Below, in pieces: positions 8,408 to 17,496 of a DNA stretch of 64,000 nucleotides; position 1 is the first letter of the stretch; every line of letters starts with the position of its first letter. The position numbers and the translations under genes were made by a program. The stretch comes from Tenderia sp965602225. GTDB lineage: Bacteria > Pseudomonadota > Gammaproteobacteria > Tenderiales > Tenderiaceae. The stretch spans positions 12,056 to 76,055 of the forward strand of contig CBFCYE010000012.1 in assembly GCA_965602225.1 (NCBI GenBank). Reading direction: 5' to 3'. Under the pieces are notes generated by a model. It was not told the DNA's origin. It did not search any database and worked only from the letters and a program-made list of their open reading frames with translations.

Positions 8408-9760
8408 ATGAACATAAAAAACGACACCATCGCAGCCATTGCAACACCACCCGGTCGAGGCGGTGTTGGCATCGTACGAGTATCAGGCCCCAAGGTAAAA
8501 CAGATTGCCGAGGCGGTACTGGCTGAATGCCCTGCCCCGCGCGATGCCCGCTATCTCCCGTTTAAAGATTCAAACGATAGCGTGCTGGATCAAGGTATTG
8601 CCTTGTTCTTTAAGGCGCCTAATTCATTTACCGGTGAAGATGTACTCGAGCTGCAAGGCCATGGTGGGCCGGTGGTGTTGGATATGTTGTTATCCCGTGT
8701 CGTTGAATTGGGAGCGCGGCTGGCGCAACCGGGTGAGTTTTCAGAGCGCGCATTCTTAAACGACAAACTTGATCTGGCCCAGGCCGAAGCGATTGCCGAC
8801 CTGATTGATAGTTCATCGGTTGAAGCGGCCCGCTCCGCGCTGCGTTCACTGCAAGGTGAATTTTCGCAACGGATTCATAGTTTGGTGGATGCGATGATTA
8901 AACTACGTATCTATGTTGAGGCTGCCATAGACTTTCCCGAAGAAGAAATAAACTTCCTTGCCGACAGCGCGATCACCGATCAACTCAAAACTATCATTGA
9001 TGAATTGAACAATATCCTCGCCCAGGCCGAGCAAGGCTGTTTGCTGCGCGAAGGTATGAATGTGGTTATTGCCGGTCAACCTAACGCTGGCAAGTCGAGC
9101 CTGTTGAATAAACTGGCGCAACGGGAGTTGGCGATTGTCACTGAGATTGCCGGTACCACCCGCGATACCCTGCGACACGAAATCAGTATTGATGGCCTAC
9201 CGGTACACATCATCGACACCGCCGGTCTGCGTGAAAGTACAGATACTGTGGAACAGATTGGTATTCAACGTGCCTGGTCAGAAATAGAACAAGCCGATAG
9301 AATTTTATTGTTGATTAATGATGCCGATGGCATCACCGCGGCTGACCAAACCATCATCGACAAACTGCCGCAAAACATTGCTGTCAGCGTGGTGCGTAAT
9401 AAGATTGATGTCAGTAATCAACAAGCCAGTGTCAAAGATGGTTCACTGGGTAAAGAGATTGCCCTCTCCGCCAAAACTGGCGAAGGTCTTGAATTGTTAA
9501 CCCAGCATTTGAAACAGTGTGTCGGTTATCAAAATGCAGGGGAAGGTAGTTTCATGGCGCGCCGCCGTCATGTTGATGCACTGCAACGAGGTTTGGAGTT
9601 TGTGCTGCATGGCCAGCAAGAACTTGAACTACATCAAGCCGGTGAACTATTGGCCGAAGACCTGCGTCTGGGGCAGGAAGCCCTGAATGAAATCACCGGT
9701 GAATTTGGTTCCGATGATTTGTTGGGCAGAATCTTTAGTTCATTTTGTATAGGCAAGTAA
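8408..9760 (+). CDS. mnmE: tRNA U34 modification GTPase MnmE
   Basis: MnmE works with MnmG to add (carboxymethyl)aminomethyl groups to wobble uridine 34 of certain tRNAs. The 450-residue product starts MNIKNDTIAAIATPPGRGG at the ATG at 8408; an upstream GTG lies inside the terminator stem. The N-terminal formyl-folate-binding domain is followed by the G domain: G1 GQPNAGKSSLLN (about 223), TTRD, DTAGLRE and NKID. The protein ends with the essential CIGK. Its partner gene mnmG is 32 kb away here. Confidence 0.97.
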   Translation: MNIKNDTIAAIATPPGRGGVGIVRVSGPKVKQIAEAVLAECPAPRDARYLPFKDSNDSVLDQGIALFFKAPNSFTGEDVLELQGHGGPVVLDMLLSRVVELGARLAQPGEFSERAFLNDKLDLAQAEAIADLIDSSSVEAARSALRSLQGEFSQRIHSLVDAMIKLRIYVEAAIDFPEEEINFLADSAITDQLKTIIDELNNILAQAEQGCLLREGMNVVIAGQPNAGKSSLLNKLAQRELAIVTEIAGTTRDTLRHEISIDGLPVHIIDTAGLRESTDTVEQIGIQRAWSEIEQADRILLLINDADGITAADQTIIDKLPQNIAVSVVRNKIDVSNQQASVKDGSLGKEIALSAKTGEGLELLTQHLKQCVGYQNAGEGSFMARRRHVDALQRGLEFVLHGQQELELHQAGELLAEDLRLGQEALNEITGEFGSDDLLGRIFSSFCIGK

Positions 9761-10031
9761 TTAGCTCTTAACAACAAAATTTAAAGCCGATAGTTCTCCC
9801 CGAACTTTTTAGCCTGCTTTAATCAGCTGCAACTCTCTAACATCTTCATTTTCCCATCGCGTTAAAACGCAGTTTATTTATGGCTTATAACAGTCATAAA
9901 AAATACATCAGTCTATTCGTTGACAACAGTTTGAACTGGACTAATGTTTTTAAACCGGTTCTAAATTTTATAGCGAGGCCGTAACAAAAAAGCAGGGAAA
10001 CCATTCACATAATTTAAAGGAGGAATCTTTT
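9761..10031. other. Intergenic region with predicted promoter
   Basis: This 271-base AT-rich gap separates mnmE from the metallophosphoesterase operon. It holds a weak hairpin just after mnmE (outer arms TTAAAGC/GCTTTAA) and, near the far end, a sigma70-like promoter. No open frame of note was seen. Confidence 0.5.
9920..9947 (+). promoter_or_regulatory. Predicted promoter of the phosphoesterase-cytochrome operon
   Basis: TTGACA (9920-9925) and TAATGT (9942-9947) are separated by 16 bases, about 85 bases before the start codon at 10032. Confidence 0.45.
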
Positions 10032-11048
10032 ATGAAAAATATTTCTAGACGAGAATTCCTGGGGATGACATTAAAAACCAGTGCAGCAACTATGTTCGCC
10101 GGTGTATTTGCACCAACCGCGACCAGCGTGATGGGCTTGGGTGGCGTCGCCCAAGCAGCAACAAAAAAGATAAAACCTTTTACTTTCGCGGTTCTCAGTG
10201 ATGCACATCTATACGATATTCCCAATCATAAATTCGATGCGATTCTGGAAAAAGGTGTTGCAGACATAAACAGTCTTAAGCCGCGACCCGATTTTGTCTT
10301 GTATGGTGGAGACCTTGGTCAGTCAGGTAAAGAAGCAGAACTGGTAAAAGGCAAAAAGATTCTCGACAAGTTAAAGGTGCCCTATAAGATAATCCTCGGT
10401 GAGCACGACTATTACCTCGATATGGGTAAAGCCTGGCGGAAACTGTTTGGTGATGAACACTGGTCCTTTGATCATAATGGTTCTCACATCATTGGCATGA
10501 ACTCCATCCTGGTTGACGATTTCTGGACCATGGCAAGCTTGACTCCGAAAGAGCGCATGGGACGAATGGAAGAGCTGGAATGTCATCGTTGCGGCCTATG
10601 GGGTGTGCATGAAAAACAACTGGACTGGTTAGAAAAAGACGTTAAAAAACTTAGACCAGATACTCCCATCATCATCATGACTCACTCACCATTGTGGGAC
10701 TATTATCCACGTTGGAATTTTCAAACACTGGACGCACCAGAGATCCGTATGATCTTGCGCAAGTTTGAAAAAGTGATGGCAATACATGGTCACGTTCACC
10801 AGGTGGTATACAACTCAATCGGCAATATTAACTCAGCCGGTTTGCTGTCAACATCTTGGCCGTGGCCCTATCCGCCAACCGAACTACCCTATCCCAATAT
10901 CAAGATGAATCGCGCTGACCCTGGTGATTTCGAAGATGGTCTCGGAAGTCATAAGATAGATGTGCAATCAAACTTCGACGGTGCAATCAACTACCGGGCA
11001 TTCTCTGATTTGTTACCAGAAAATGTTAAGCGCGGTGTCAAACTATAA
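10032..11048 (+). CDS. Tat-exported metallophosphoesterase
   Basis: This 338-residue protein begins with a twin-arginine signal (SRREFLGM, hydrophobic stretch, then AQA about residue 42), so it is probably exported folded. The calcineurin-like metallophosphoesterase motifs follow in order: DAH (SDAHLYD, about 57-63), GGDLG (about 93), GEHD in place of the usual GNHD (about 122), THSPLWD (about 216) and GHVH (about 254). These residues bind the two metal ions. The start is preceded by AAAGGAGGAATC. It is the first gene of an operon with a c-type cytochrome and a DUF1566 protein, which suggests a periplasmic role linked to electron transfer. The substrate cannot be told from sequence. Confidence 0.85.
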   Translation: MKNISRREFLGMTLKTSAATMFAGVFAPTATSVMGLGGVAQAATKKIKPFTFAVLSDAHLYDIPNHKFDAILEKGVADINSLKPRPDFVLYGGDLGQSGKEAELVKGKKILDKLKVPYKIILGEHDYYLDMGKAWRKLFGDEHWSFDHNGSHIIGMNSILVDDFWTMASLTPKERMGRMEELECHRCGLWGVHEKQLDWLEKDVKKLRPDTPIIIMTHSPLWDYYPRWNFQTLDAPEIRMILRKFEKVMAIHGHVHQVVYNSIGNINSAGLLSTSWPWPYPPTELPYPNIKMNRADPGDFEDGLGSHKIDVQSNFDGAINYRAFSDLLPENVKRGVKL

Positions 11049-11064
11049 ACCTGGGAGCAGATCA

Positions 11065-11562
11065 ATGAATATCAATCATAAATTTCAAACCTTGAAGCTC
11101 ACAGCTCTAAGTGTCGTTGCCATAAGCACACTACTCGTTGTTGGTGATGTGTATGCAAAAAAACCGTTTACTGCCGCAGAAAAAGAAGATCAGATGAATT
11201 TGTTGATGGCGGCAGTAAAGAGAGGTGATGACCTATGGCATAACCCTGGGCTTGGCAGTAACGGCCTGGCTTGCGGTAATTGTCATCCTGATGGATCAGC
11301 AACCAACCCGCATACCTGGCCCAAATATCAAACAAATTTGGGAAAAGTAGGAACACTGCGTGAAATGATTAACTGGTGCATAGCCGTGCCCTTGGTTGGC
11401 AAACCATTGGCGACAGATAGTGAAGACATGATTGCCATGGAAGCCTACACCATGTACACCCATCGTGGTGTTGCCATTTCGCCAGCCAAAGATGAGCAAC
11501 ACGGCGCAGTGCCAGTGAAAAGTGGTGCGGGGTATCCTAATGCCGACAGTGGCAATCGTTAA
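11065..11562 (+). CDS. Periplasmic monohaem c-type cytochrome
   Basis: The 165-residue product has an N-terminal export signal (basic start, then a hydrophobic segment ending DVYAKK near residue 32) and one haem c attachment site CGNCH near residue 72. A downstream Met (EDMIAMEAY, about 123-130) could supply the second axial ligand. The stretch from the haem site to the EAYTMY segment resembles the haem domains of SoxA-type and related sulfur-oxidation cytochromes, but the family was not established. The ATG at 11065 is preceded by GGGAG and lies 16 bases after the phosphoesterase. It probably carries electrons in the periplasm. Confidence 0.8.
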   Translation: MNINHKFQTLKLTALSVVAISTLLVVGDVYAKKPFTAAEKEDQMNLLMAAVKRGDDLWHNPGLGSNGLACGNCHPDGSATNPHTWPKYQTNLGKVGTLREMINWCIAVPLVGKPLATDSEDMIAMEAYTMYTHRGVAISPAKDEQHGAVPVKSGAGYPNADSGNR

Positions 11563-11620
11563 CAGGGTTGCCGTTTTACTGATAGACAAAAACTAATCGG
11601 CTAATAAAAAGGAGCCTACG

Positions 11621-12172
11621 ATGTTAAAAAAAATCTTGGCAATGATCAGTGTAGTGTTGATTACGATGACAAGCAGCTGGGCGGCAACTTGTCGCACCGA
11701 ATTATTGACACAGTCTACCCCAACGAGTCAGTTTGTAACTGTTGGTGAGATAGTGACAGATGAGGCCACTACTCTTTCCTGGATGCGTTGTGCTGTTGGA
11801 CAAAACTGGGATGGAAAAAATTGTAACGGCGAAGCGATAACATTGGATTGGCAAGCGGCGATGGCTCTGGTGAATGAAATAAATGATCAAGGTGTTGCTG
11901 GTTACCATGACTGGCGTATGCCTATGGTTCCTGAGTTGGCTTCCATCGTTGAACGCCAATGTTTTAATCCAAGAATGAACACCACTGTATTTCCAGGTGC
12001 TCCATCAAAAGTTTTTTGGAGCAGCATGGAAAAGATGGGAACAGAGAATTATGCATACACGCTGAACTTTGGCGCTGGTGAAGCATTAGCCACAACAAAG
12101 GATCATCAAGGTGCCGTTAGATTGGTTCGTGGTGGCCCTTGGTGGCAACCACCAATGATGTCGCAGCAATAA
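11621..12172 (+). CDS. Exported DUF1566 (Lcl C-terminal-like) domain protein
   Basis: The 183-residue protein has a Sec signal (MLKKILAMISVVLITM..., cleavage near SSWA-AT) and a DUF1566 domain: the TLSWMRCAVGQNWDG segment, LDWQAAMALVNEIN, the diagnostic YHDWRMPMVPELASIVE and a C-terminal GAVRLVRGG. DUF1566 domains occur in secreted proteins and are related to C-type-lectin-like folds; their function is mostly unknown. A strong AAGGAG site precedes the ATG. It is third in the operon, 58 bases after the cytochrome, and is followed by a bidirectional terminator. Confidence 0.8.
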   Translation: MLKKILAMISVVLITMTSSWAATCRTELLTQSTPTSQFVTVGEIVTDEATTLSWMRCAVGQNWDGKNCNGEAITLDWQAAMALVNEINDQGVAGYHDWRMPMVPELASIVERQCFNPRMNTTVFPGAPSKVFWSSMEKMGTENYAYTLNFGAGEALATTKDHQGAVRLVRGGPWWQPPMMSQQ

Positions 12173-12194
12173 ACGTAATAGCTTTAAACATCAC

Positions 12195-12230
12195 AAAAAA
12201 GCCACCTTGGTTATCCGAGGTGGCTTTTTT
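12195..12230. terminator. Bidirectional terminator between convergent genes
   Basis: A 13-base stem AAAAAAGCCACCT/AGGTGGCTTTTTT closes a 10-base loop, with A and T runs on either side so that it can work on both strands. It lies between the DUF1566 gene (plus) and the minus-strand gene ending at 12257. Confidence 0.88.
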
Positions 12231-12256
12231 ATATTTTAATTTTAGGCGATGAGAAT

Positions 12257-12568
12257 TTAGGCCTCGCTATCTTCCTCAAGATCATCATCATCCATATATT
12301 TTCTGGCCTCAATATATTCAATTTCATTTAGATATTTGCGCTGCATCTCTTCCAGCGTTTGTGGATCAGTGATGATCTTGCCAACGGCATGAATCCAGCT
12401 ATCCAACTCTGGATCCTTGAAGCGATATTCGTGAAACGTAAACTCCATCCATCCAGCCCCATCTTTGGCGGCGAACTCTTCTGGATGGATGGCGATCGGA
12501 AAGACATCCCGAACATGGCTTTCCATTTCATTGCTTGCAGCTGGCAGGCGACTTCTACTGTTTGGCAT
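12257..12568 (-). CDS. Conserved-looking acidic protein of unknown function
   Basis: I do not recognise this 103-residue protein. It starts MPNSRSRLPAASNEM after a good site (AGAGGTCTTT) and ends in a very acidic tail (MDDDDLEEDSEA). The middle contains aromatic-rich segments (WMEFTFHEYRFKDPELDSW) and a helical TLEEMQRKYLNEIEYIEARKY. There is no signal peptide or membrane segment, so it should be cytosolic. It lies 27 bases after the gamma-glutamylcyclotransferase-like gene and is probably last in the moxR operon. Confidence 0.65.
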   Translation of the reverse strand: MPNSRSRLPAASNEMESHVRDVFPIAIHPEEFAAKDGAGWMEFTFHEYRFKDPELDSWIHAVGKIITDPQTLEEMQRKYLNEIEYIEARKYMDDDDLEEDSEA

Positions 12569-12595
12569 AAAGACCTCTATTTCCTTTTACGTTAT

Positions 12596-13084
12596 CTATT
12601 TCAAACCCAGTATCGAAAGATGATCGTCGTGACGCTTGGCATCAGGATCATTGATCGAAACCTGTGACTCAATTATCGAACAATAATCCGCATCAAGACC
12701 ATGTTGTTGTGCCCCATGTAATACATATAGTTTGTACCAGTGATATGGCAATAGCGAATGATTAATATTTTGATCATTTGCCATATAGGCATACGGTTTT
12801 AGTGAGCCTGTATTAGTGTTGACCACAAGCTCACATGATTCATAACCAGCTTCAAGCCGGTCTAAGATAGGTTTTTCGGTGGCGATGATTTCATAGACCA
12901 CACCATGCACCTCACCTGAGCCGCGGATGATATTGCATTTGGCTGAGTCATCCGCACCATGTTTATGAAAGGCGAGTTGATAACCGGGCAACACGGCCAT
13001 ATCGATGAAACGTGCTGAGGGTACCCGCTGCTGAAAACGTTTGAAATGCAGATTGGAGCCGTAGGCAAAATATTGTAATGTCAT
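12596..13084 (-). CDS. Gamma-glutamylcyclotransferase-like (AIG2/GGCT fold) protein
   Basis: The 162-residue protein begins MTLQYFAYGSNLHFKRFQQR, with the YGSN glycine-rich loop that binds the gamma-glutamyl group in this fold. The segment PILDRLEAGYE supplies a glutamate at the place of the family's catalytic acid. Such enzymes release 5-oxoproline from gamma-glutamyl compounds; the exact substrate cannot be told. Its ATG overlaps the stop of the upstream transglutaminase gene (TGATG), so the two are translationally coupled. Confidence 0.8.
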   Translation of the reverse strand: MTLQYFAYGSNLHFKRFQQRVPSARFIDMAVLPGYQLAFHKHGADDSAKCNIIRGSGEVHGVVYEIIATEKPILDRLEAGYESCELVVNTNTGSLKPYAYMANDQNINHSLLPYHWYKLYVLHGAQQHGLDADYCSIIESQVSINDPDAKRHDDHLSILGLK

Positions 13085-15057
13085 CAGGGTTTAAACTCGG
13101 TTACCTGTTTTTTGAAGCGCAGCAATTGTTTTTGATTGCCTGAACTAGCATAGCGCAAATGGCTATACAGCTGTGTGATCTGGTCTACTTTCTCGCTTAG
13201 ATCAGGTCGGCTAGTTTTGATCCGCTGAGCATATGAGCCGGCAGTTTCATTTTCTGCCCTTGGCAGACCGCGCCTGGCAAGTTTGCGACAAAAACGTTGA
13301 TAGTGCTTCAACACCGGATCGACCTGTCTATGTCTTGGAATGAGGACAAAGGCAGTGATGATGAGAAACAGGCCACCGACAAAAACAAGAAACACCCAGG
13401 CCAGCTTGCGCCAATCCTTGATATCCAGACCAAGGTTTTGCAGAAAATCACGTTGTTGTTCCGGGCCATAACCCAGCACCAATTGATTCCAACGATTATT
13501 GATGGCATCGAGATTGAGGCTGAGTTGTTGCCAGGCCTTTAAAAGCATATCGCTTTGCGGCAGATTAAATTGCACCGCCCCGGCTGAGATCTGGCTAATG
13601 TTGATGCTGCGCTCAATTCGCTCCGGTGCCACGGCTGCGGTCGGGTCGATCCGCACCCAGCCCTGCCCCGGCAGCCACACCTCGGCCCATGCATGGGCAT
13701 CGCGTTGGCGGACAATATAATAATCATCCACCGGGTTTAGCTCGGCACCCTGATAACCAGTCACTACCCGTGCCGGGATGCCAGCTGAACGCATCAGCAT
13801 GGTGAAGCTAGAGGCGAAGTGCTCACAAAAACCGGTGCGGGTCTCAAACAGGAATTGGTCGCTGGGTTCAGCGCTATCCAGCAGGGGTGGCTTGAGGGAA
13901 TAGACAAACGGTTGCTGCCGGAACATGGCCAGGGCCTTTTGCACCACCTCGGCATCTGAACGGCTTTTTATCTGTAACGAGCGCCCCAGTGCGATTGTGC
14001 GTGGATTGCGATTTTTTGGCAGAAACAGCGCTAATCTGCGCTCAAATGCGGTTAACTTGCCGGTATTGTAGTCAAGGTAGGAGACCATGTGATATTTGAG
14101 GCGCTTACGTATCTTTTTCGGCGCAACTAACTGAAGATCAGAATTGATTTGCCCGTGTTCACTGCCAGTTGCCGGAAGATCGAGCGCAAATAGCCATTTC
14201 TGGTTGTGTGGCTCCAGCGTCACTGTATAACTAACCGCAGATTCATTTCCGGTAGAGATGGGTGACTGCCAGCCGATTGGGCGCGTTTCCGGACCGGTTT
14301 CCCAGTTGCGGCCATCGGTCATCCATAACACCGGCCCACGCCAATAGCGTTTATCTGTGCTTGGCACCTGACCATCAAATTTGACCCGAAAGGCCACCGC
14401 ATCAGATTGGCTTAGACTGCTGATTGCACCCGGGCTCATGCTGTCGCTCAGCCCGGTCATACCGGCATAGGCATCCTTGGGCAGACCCCAGATTGGCCCC
14501 TCGATGCGGGGGAAGAGAACAAACAGCGCCAGCATCAGCGGCAGTCCAAGCAACATCAGTCCGCCAGCGCTACGCAGGCTGTGCTTGACCGGCCGCAGTT
14601 CCTTGCTGCTCAGATGCATGTGCAGACTCAACAGCAGCCAGGCGCAGGTCATCACATAGGCCGCCATGGGGATGGTCTGGCTAAAGATGAAGTGGGTAAT
14701 CAGCAGGAAATAGGCCAGAAACATCAACACCATCACATCACGGCGTTGGCGCAACTCCACCAGTTTCAGCCCCATCATCATCACCAGCAGGGCGGTGCCA
14801 GAATCACGTCCGACCAAGGTGCCGTAGTTGATAAAGATGGCGACAACTAAAGCCAGGGTCAGCAGCAGTTTTAGCTTGTTATTGGGCAGCGGCCAATTGC
14901 GTTGGGCTGCCAGCCAGCGCCACAGACCGATGGCCAGCGCCAGCGCACTGGCCCAGATGGGCAGATTGAGACTGTGCGGCAAAATGGTCAGCCCCAGCCC
15001 GACCAATAGCCAGGTCATGGCGGCTTGATCCAGCACAGTGATTTGTGCCCGGCTCAC
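13084..15057 (-). CDS. TgpA-type membrane transglutaminase-like protein (DUF3488)
   Basis: TgpA is an inner-membrane protein with a periplasmic transglutaminase-like domain, essential in Pseudomonas aeruginosa. Here 657 residues run from the GTG ending at 15057, which overlaps the preceding stop (GTGA) and follows GGAGAG. N-terminal membrane helices (DUF3488 part) occupy about residues 1-190. The transglutaminase core follows with Cys in GFCEHFASSFTML, His in DAHAWAEVWL and Asp in VRIDPTAAV. One further helix (LAWVFLVFVGGLFLIITAF) precedes a C-terminal DUF4129-like part. It is third in the moxR-DUF58-tgpA operon. Confidence 0.9.
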   Translation of the reverse strand: MSRAQITVLDQAAMTWLLVGLGLTILPHSLNLPIWASALALAIGLWRWLAAQRNWPLPNNKLKLLLTLALVVAIFINYGTLVGRDSGTALLVMMMGLKLVELRQRRDVMVLMFLAYFLLITHFIFSQTIPMAAYVMTCAWLLLSLHMHLSSKELRPVKHSLRSAGGLMLLGLPLMLALFVLFPRIEGPIWGLPKDAYAGMTGLSDSMSPGAISSLSQSDAVAFRVKFDGQVPSTDKRYWRGPVLWMTDGRNWETGPETRPIGWQSPISTGNESAVSYTVTLEPHNQKWLFALDLPATGSEHGQINSDLQLVAPKKIRKRLKYHMVSYLDYNTGKLTAFERRLALFLPKNRNPRTIALGRSLQIKSRSDAEVVQKALAMFRQQPFVYSLKPPLLDSAEPSDQFLFETRTGFCEHFASSFTMLMRSAGIPARVVTGYQGAELNPVDDYYIVRQRDAHAWAEVWLPGQGWVRIDPTAAVAPERIERSINISQISAGAVQFNLPQSDMLLKAWQQLSLNLDAINNRWNQLVLGYGPEQQRDFLQNLGLDIKDWRKLAWVFLVFVGGLFLIITAFVLIPRHRQVDPVLKHYQRFCRKLARRGLPRAENETAGSYAQRIKTSRPDLSEKVDQITQLYSHLRYASSGNQKQLLRFKKQVTEFKP

Positions 15058-16043
15058 CGCTGCTCTCCAAACGTGGCCAGTTGCGCCAGGCATTGATTCA
15101 GTTGCTCTTTACCCTGGGTCGGAGCTAACTCCACCCCGGGCAGGCGCAGGCCAAAGCGCTGTTGCTGACTGTCACCATCTAGCAGCCAACGGCACAACTG
15201 GCTCAGGCGGGTCTCGACATCCGCGCCACGGGTGTCGGCCCAGTCAAACCAAAGCTCCGGCGACTGATGCCGCTGGAACTGCTTGGTCACCAGCCCCTGC
15301 TCTTTGGCCAATGCCTTCCAATAGATATGTCGTGGTGAATCACCTGGCTGGTATTGGCGAAAACCATGAAAATCATCACTACCCTCCTCGATGGTTTCCA
15401 TCCGTTCGCCTGTGCCCTGCGCCGTTTGTGGAAACGGTGCATGATCGGCAGGGCGTGGATATACCAGGCTTTGTGCCTCCATATCGACATAGGCCCAGGC
15501 CCGAAACAGTCCTAAAGGATAACGAGTCGACAGGGTCACCCGCCCCAGTTGCAGCCGACCCCGCTGCGGTGCCGGAATCGCCAGGCTGATCTGGCAATGA
15601 TCATCACTGTTCACCGATGTCACACTAGTCACACTGCTGATGCCCGCAGAACTCTGAACCTCAATATCAAAACGCCGCCGAGCCTGCCTGTTATTCAGCA
15701 ACAGGGTAAACACGGCATGGCCGCCAGCAAAACAGGGTTCGGCAGCGGCCAGCTTGACCTCCAGTTTGACCAGATTGCGATAGGTATAAAGCAAAGAAAC
15801 CAGACAGACACTACCGAGCCAAAAGGTCAGCACAAAGGCCATGCTGTTGCTGTAATTCATGGCCCCCAGCAGCATCAGCACAAGAATGCAGAAAAACACC
15901 AGACCCTGTTTGGTAGGCAAGATAAAGACGCGTTTATTACTAAGAGTGGCCGACTGGTTTGCCGAAGCGGCGAGATAGCGAACCCCACGCGGCCGAAGCC
16001 AGGCAGGCAAGGCATCAAGCCAGCGTTGTAGCGGAAGTTCCAT
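15054..16043 (-). CDS. DUF58 domain protein
   Basis: This 329-residue protein has two close membrane segments near residues 45-90 (LVFFCILVLMLLGAMNYS and MAFVLTFWLGSVCLVSLLY) and the DUF58 signature DDFHGFRQYQPGDSPRHIYW near 220-240. DUF58 proteins regularly accompany MoxR ATPases, and many carry a vWA-like fold. Its ATG follows the moxR stop directly (TAAATG), and its own stop overlaps the next GTG, so the three genes are tightly coupled. Its biochemical role is not known. Confidence 0.9.
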   Translation of the reverse strand: MELPLQRWLDALPAWLRPRGVRYLAASANQSATLSNKRVFILPTKQGLVFFCILVLMLLGAMNYSNSMAFVLTFWLGSVCLVSLLYTYRNLVKLEVKLAAAEPCFAGGHAVFTLLLNNRQARRRFDIEVQSSAGISSVTSVTSVNSDDHCQISLAIPAPQRGRLQLGRVTLSTRYPLGLFRAWAYVDMEAQSLVYPRPADHAPFPQTAQGTGERMETIEEGSDDFHGFRQYQPGDSPRHIYWKALAKEQGLVTKQFQRHQSPELWFDWADTRGADVETRLSQLCRWLLDGDSQQQRFGLRLPGVELAPTQGKEQLNQCLAQLATFGEQR

Positions 16044-17027
16044 TTAAGGAATAGGCACTTCCAGCAGCCGGGCGGCGAGTGAGTCCGGTCCCTGGCCACT
16101 GGCCTCCCCCCTGCCCTGCAAGCGATGCCCGGCCACAGCAGGCAAGACCATTTGCAGATCCTCCGGCAGCACATGAACCCGGCCATGTAACAAGGCCCAG
16201 GCCTGGGCGGCACGTAATAATGCCAGACCACCACGTGGTGACAGGCCCACACTAAACTCAGCCGATTGCCGACTGAAATCTAACAAGGCCTGCAAATAAT
16301 CGAGCAAGGCATCAGAGACATGCACCTGCGCCACCTGGGCCTGCACCGCCAATAGCTGTTGCGGTTTCAGCGCCGCAGCAAGTGTCGCCGCAATCTCGCG
16401 TCGGTCACGGCCAGACAATAATTCACGTTCAGCCTGTTTATCGGGATAGCCCATAGTCAGGCGCATCAAAAACCGGTCCAGCTGTGACTCCGGCAAAGGA
16501 AAGGTGCCAATCTGATGCAGCGGGTTTTGGGTGGCAATGACAAAAAATGGCTTCGGCAAATCATAGGTATTACCCTCCACCGTCACCTGCTGTTCCTCCA
16601 TTGCCTCCAGTAGGGCACTCTGGCATTTGGGCGTGGCGCGGTTGACCTCATCGGCCAGCACCAGCTGAGCAAATATCGGCCCGGGGTGAAAAGTGAACTT
16701 GCCGTTGTCCTTGTCATAAATCGAGGCACCAAGAATGTCCGACGGCAACAAATCAGAAGTAAACTGCACCCGCTGAAACTCAAGCCCCATCACCCGTGCT
16801 AACACATGCGCCAGTGTAGTCTTGCCCATGCCGGGTTGGTCTTCAATCAGCAAATGGCCCTTGGCCATCATGCAGGCCAAAGCCAGACGCAATTGCTGGT
16901 TTTTGCCCAGAATCACCTGCTCGGCAGAGGCCAGCACCTTATCCATGGCATTGGCAATGGCCTTGGGATTAAGGCGCTGATTATTGTTAGCAGCAGTATT
17001 CAGTGTTTGAGGCGTCACAGTATTCAT
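16044..17027 (-). CDS. MoxR-family AAA+ ATPase
   Basis: MoxR ATPases are chaperone-like AAA+ proteins that act with vWA/DUF58 partners. The 327-residue protein has Walker A DQPGMGKTTLAH near residue 62, Walker B LVLADEVNRATPK near 130, sensor 1 FFVIATQNP near 160, and the arginine-finger region PESQLDRFLMRL. It is the first gene of the operon with DUF58, tgpA, the GGCT-like gene and probably the acidic 103-residue gene. No strong ribosome-binding site is visible at the ATG. Confidence 0.93.
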   Translation of the reverse strand: MNTVTPQTLNTAANNNQRLNPKAIANAMDKVLASAEQVILGKNQQLRLALACMMAKGHLLIEDQPGMGKTTLAHVLARVMGLEFQRVQFTSDLLPSDILGASIYDKDNGKFTFHPGPIFAQLVLADEVNRATPKCQSALLEAMEEQQVTVEGNTYDLPKPFFVIATQNPLHQIGTFPLPESQLDRFLMRLTMGYPDKQAERELLSGRDRREIAATLAAALKPQQLLAVQAQVAQVHVSDALLDYLQALLDFSRQSAEFSVGLSPRGGLALLRAAQAWALLHGRVHVLPEDLQMVLPAVAGHRLQGRGEASGQGPDSLAARLLEVPIP

Positions 17028-17241
17028 AACAATTCATTTTAGTGAAGAAGGCAAAAACAACAAGAAACAGTCTATAGATGGTAGCGGCTGGCTAAAGCAG
17101 GACTTTATCAAGCAAGGACTAATCAGGCAGCGTGATTAAAAGCCGCTCGTGATGTTTTTGTGAGAATTAGACAACAGCTGTGTGAACTCTGTTTGTTTAA
17201 CTGGTTAGTGTATTTCAAACCAATCAACAGGAGATTTCAAA

Positions 17242-17475
17242 ATGAAAAAGCTATCACTGGCAATACTACTGGCCGCATTCGCAACAGGCTGCACCACCAT
17301 GGAATCAAACATGGGCTCATCAGACGACATGATGAAAAAAGACAAAATGATGACAGCCGACGATTCCATGAAGATGGACAATATGAATCACGAGACGATG
17401 AAAAAAGATTCAATGATGATGGATAACATGCAAGACGACGGCATGAAAAAAGACAGCATGATGGAGCCGATGTAA
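17242..17475 (+). CDS. Met-rich lipoprotein of the pentapeptide MXKDX repeat type
   Basis: This 77-residue protein has a lipoprotein signal (AAFATGC, Cys17) and then a very hydrophilic tail with 19 methionines in total and repeated MKKDS/MKKDK units separated by MMD, DNM and similar steps. This matches the pattern of small pentapeptide MXKDX repeat proteins, whose function is unknown. Clustered Met, Asp and His could bind metal such as copper; that is inference. CAGGAG precedes the ATG. It stands alone, divergent from moxR, and a stem-loop follows its stop. Confidence 0.8.
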   Translation: MKKLSLAILLAAFATGCTTMESNMGSSDDMMKKDKMMTADDSMKMDNMNHETMKKDSMMMDNMQDDGMKKDSMMEPM

Positions 17476-17496
17476 CACAGCTTTATAGTTCCACCG

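Noticed and set aside
16229..16240. CACCACGTGGTG palindrome in moxR as a third parS
   Set aside because: The core CACGTG is there but the flanking TGTTNC/GAAACA arms are not; likely chance within codons.
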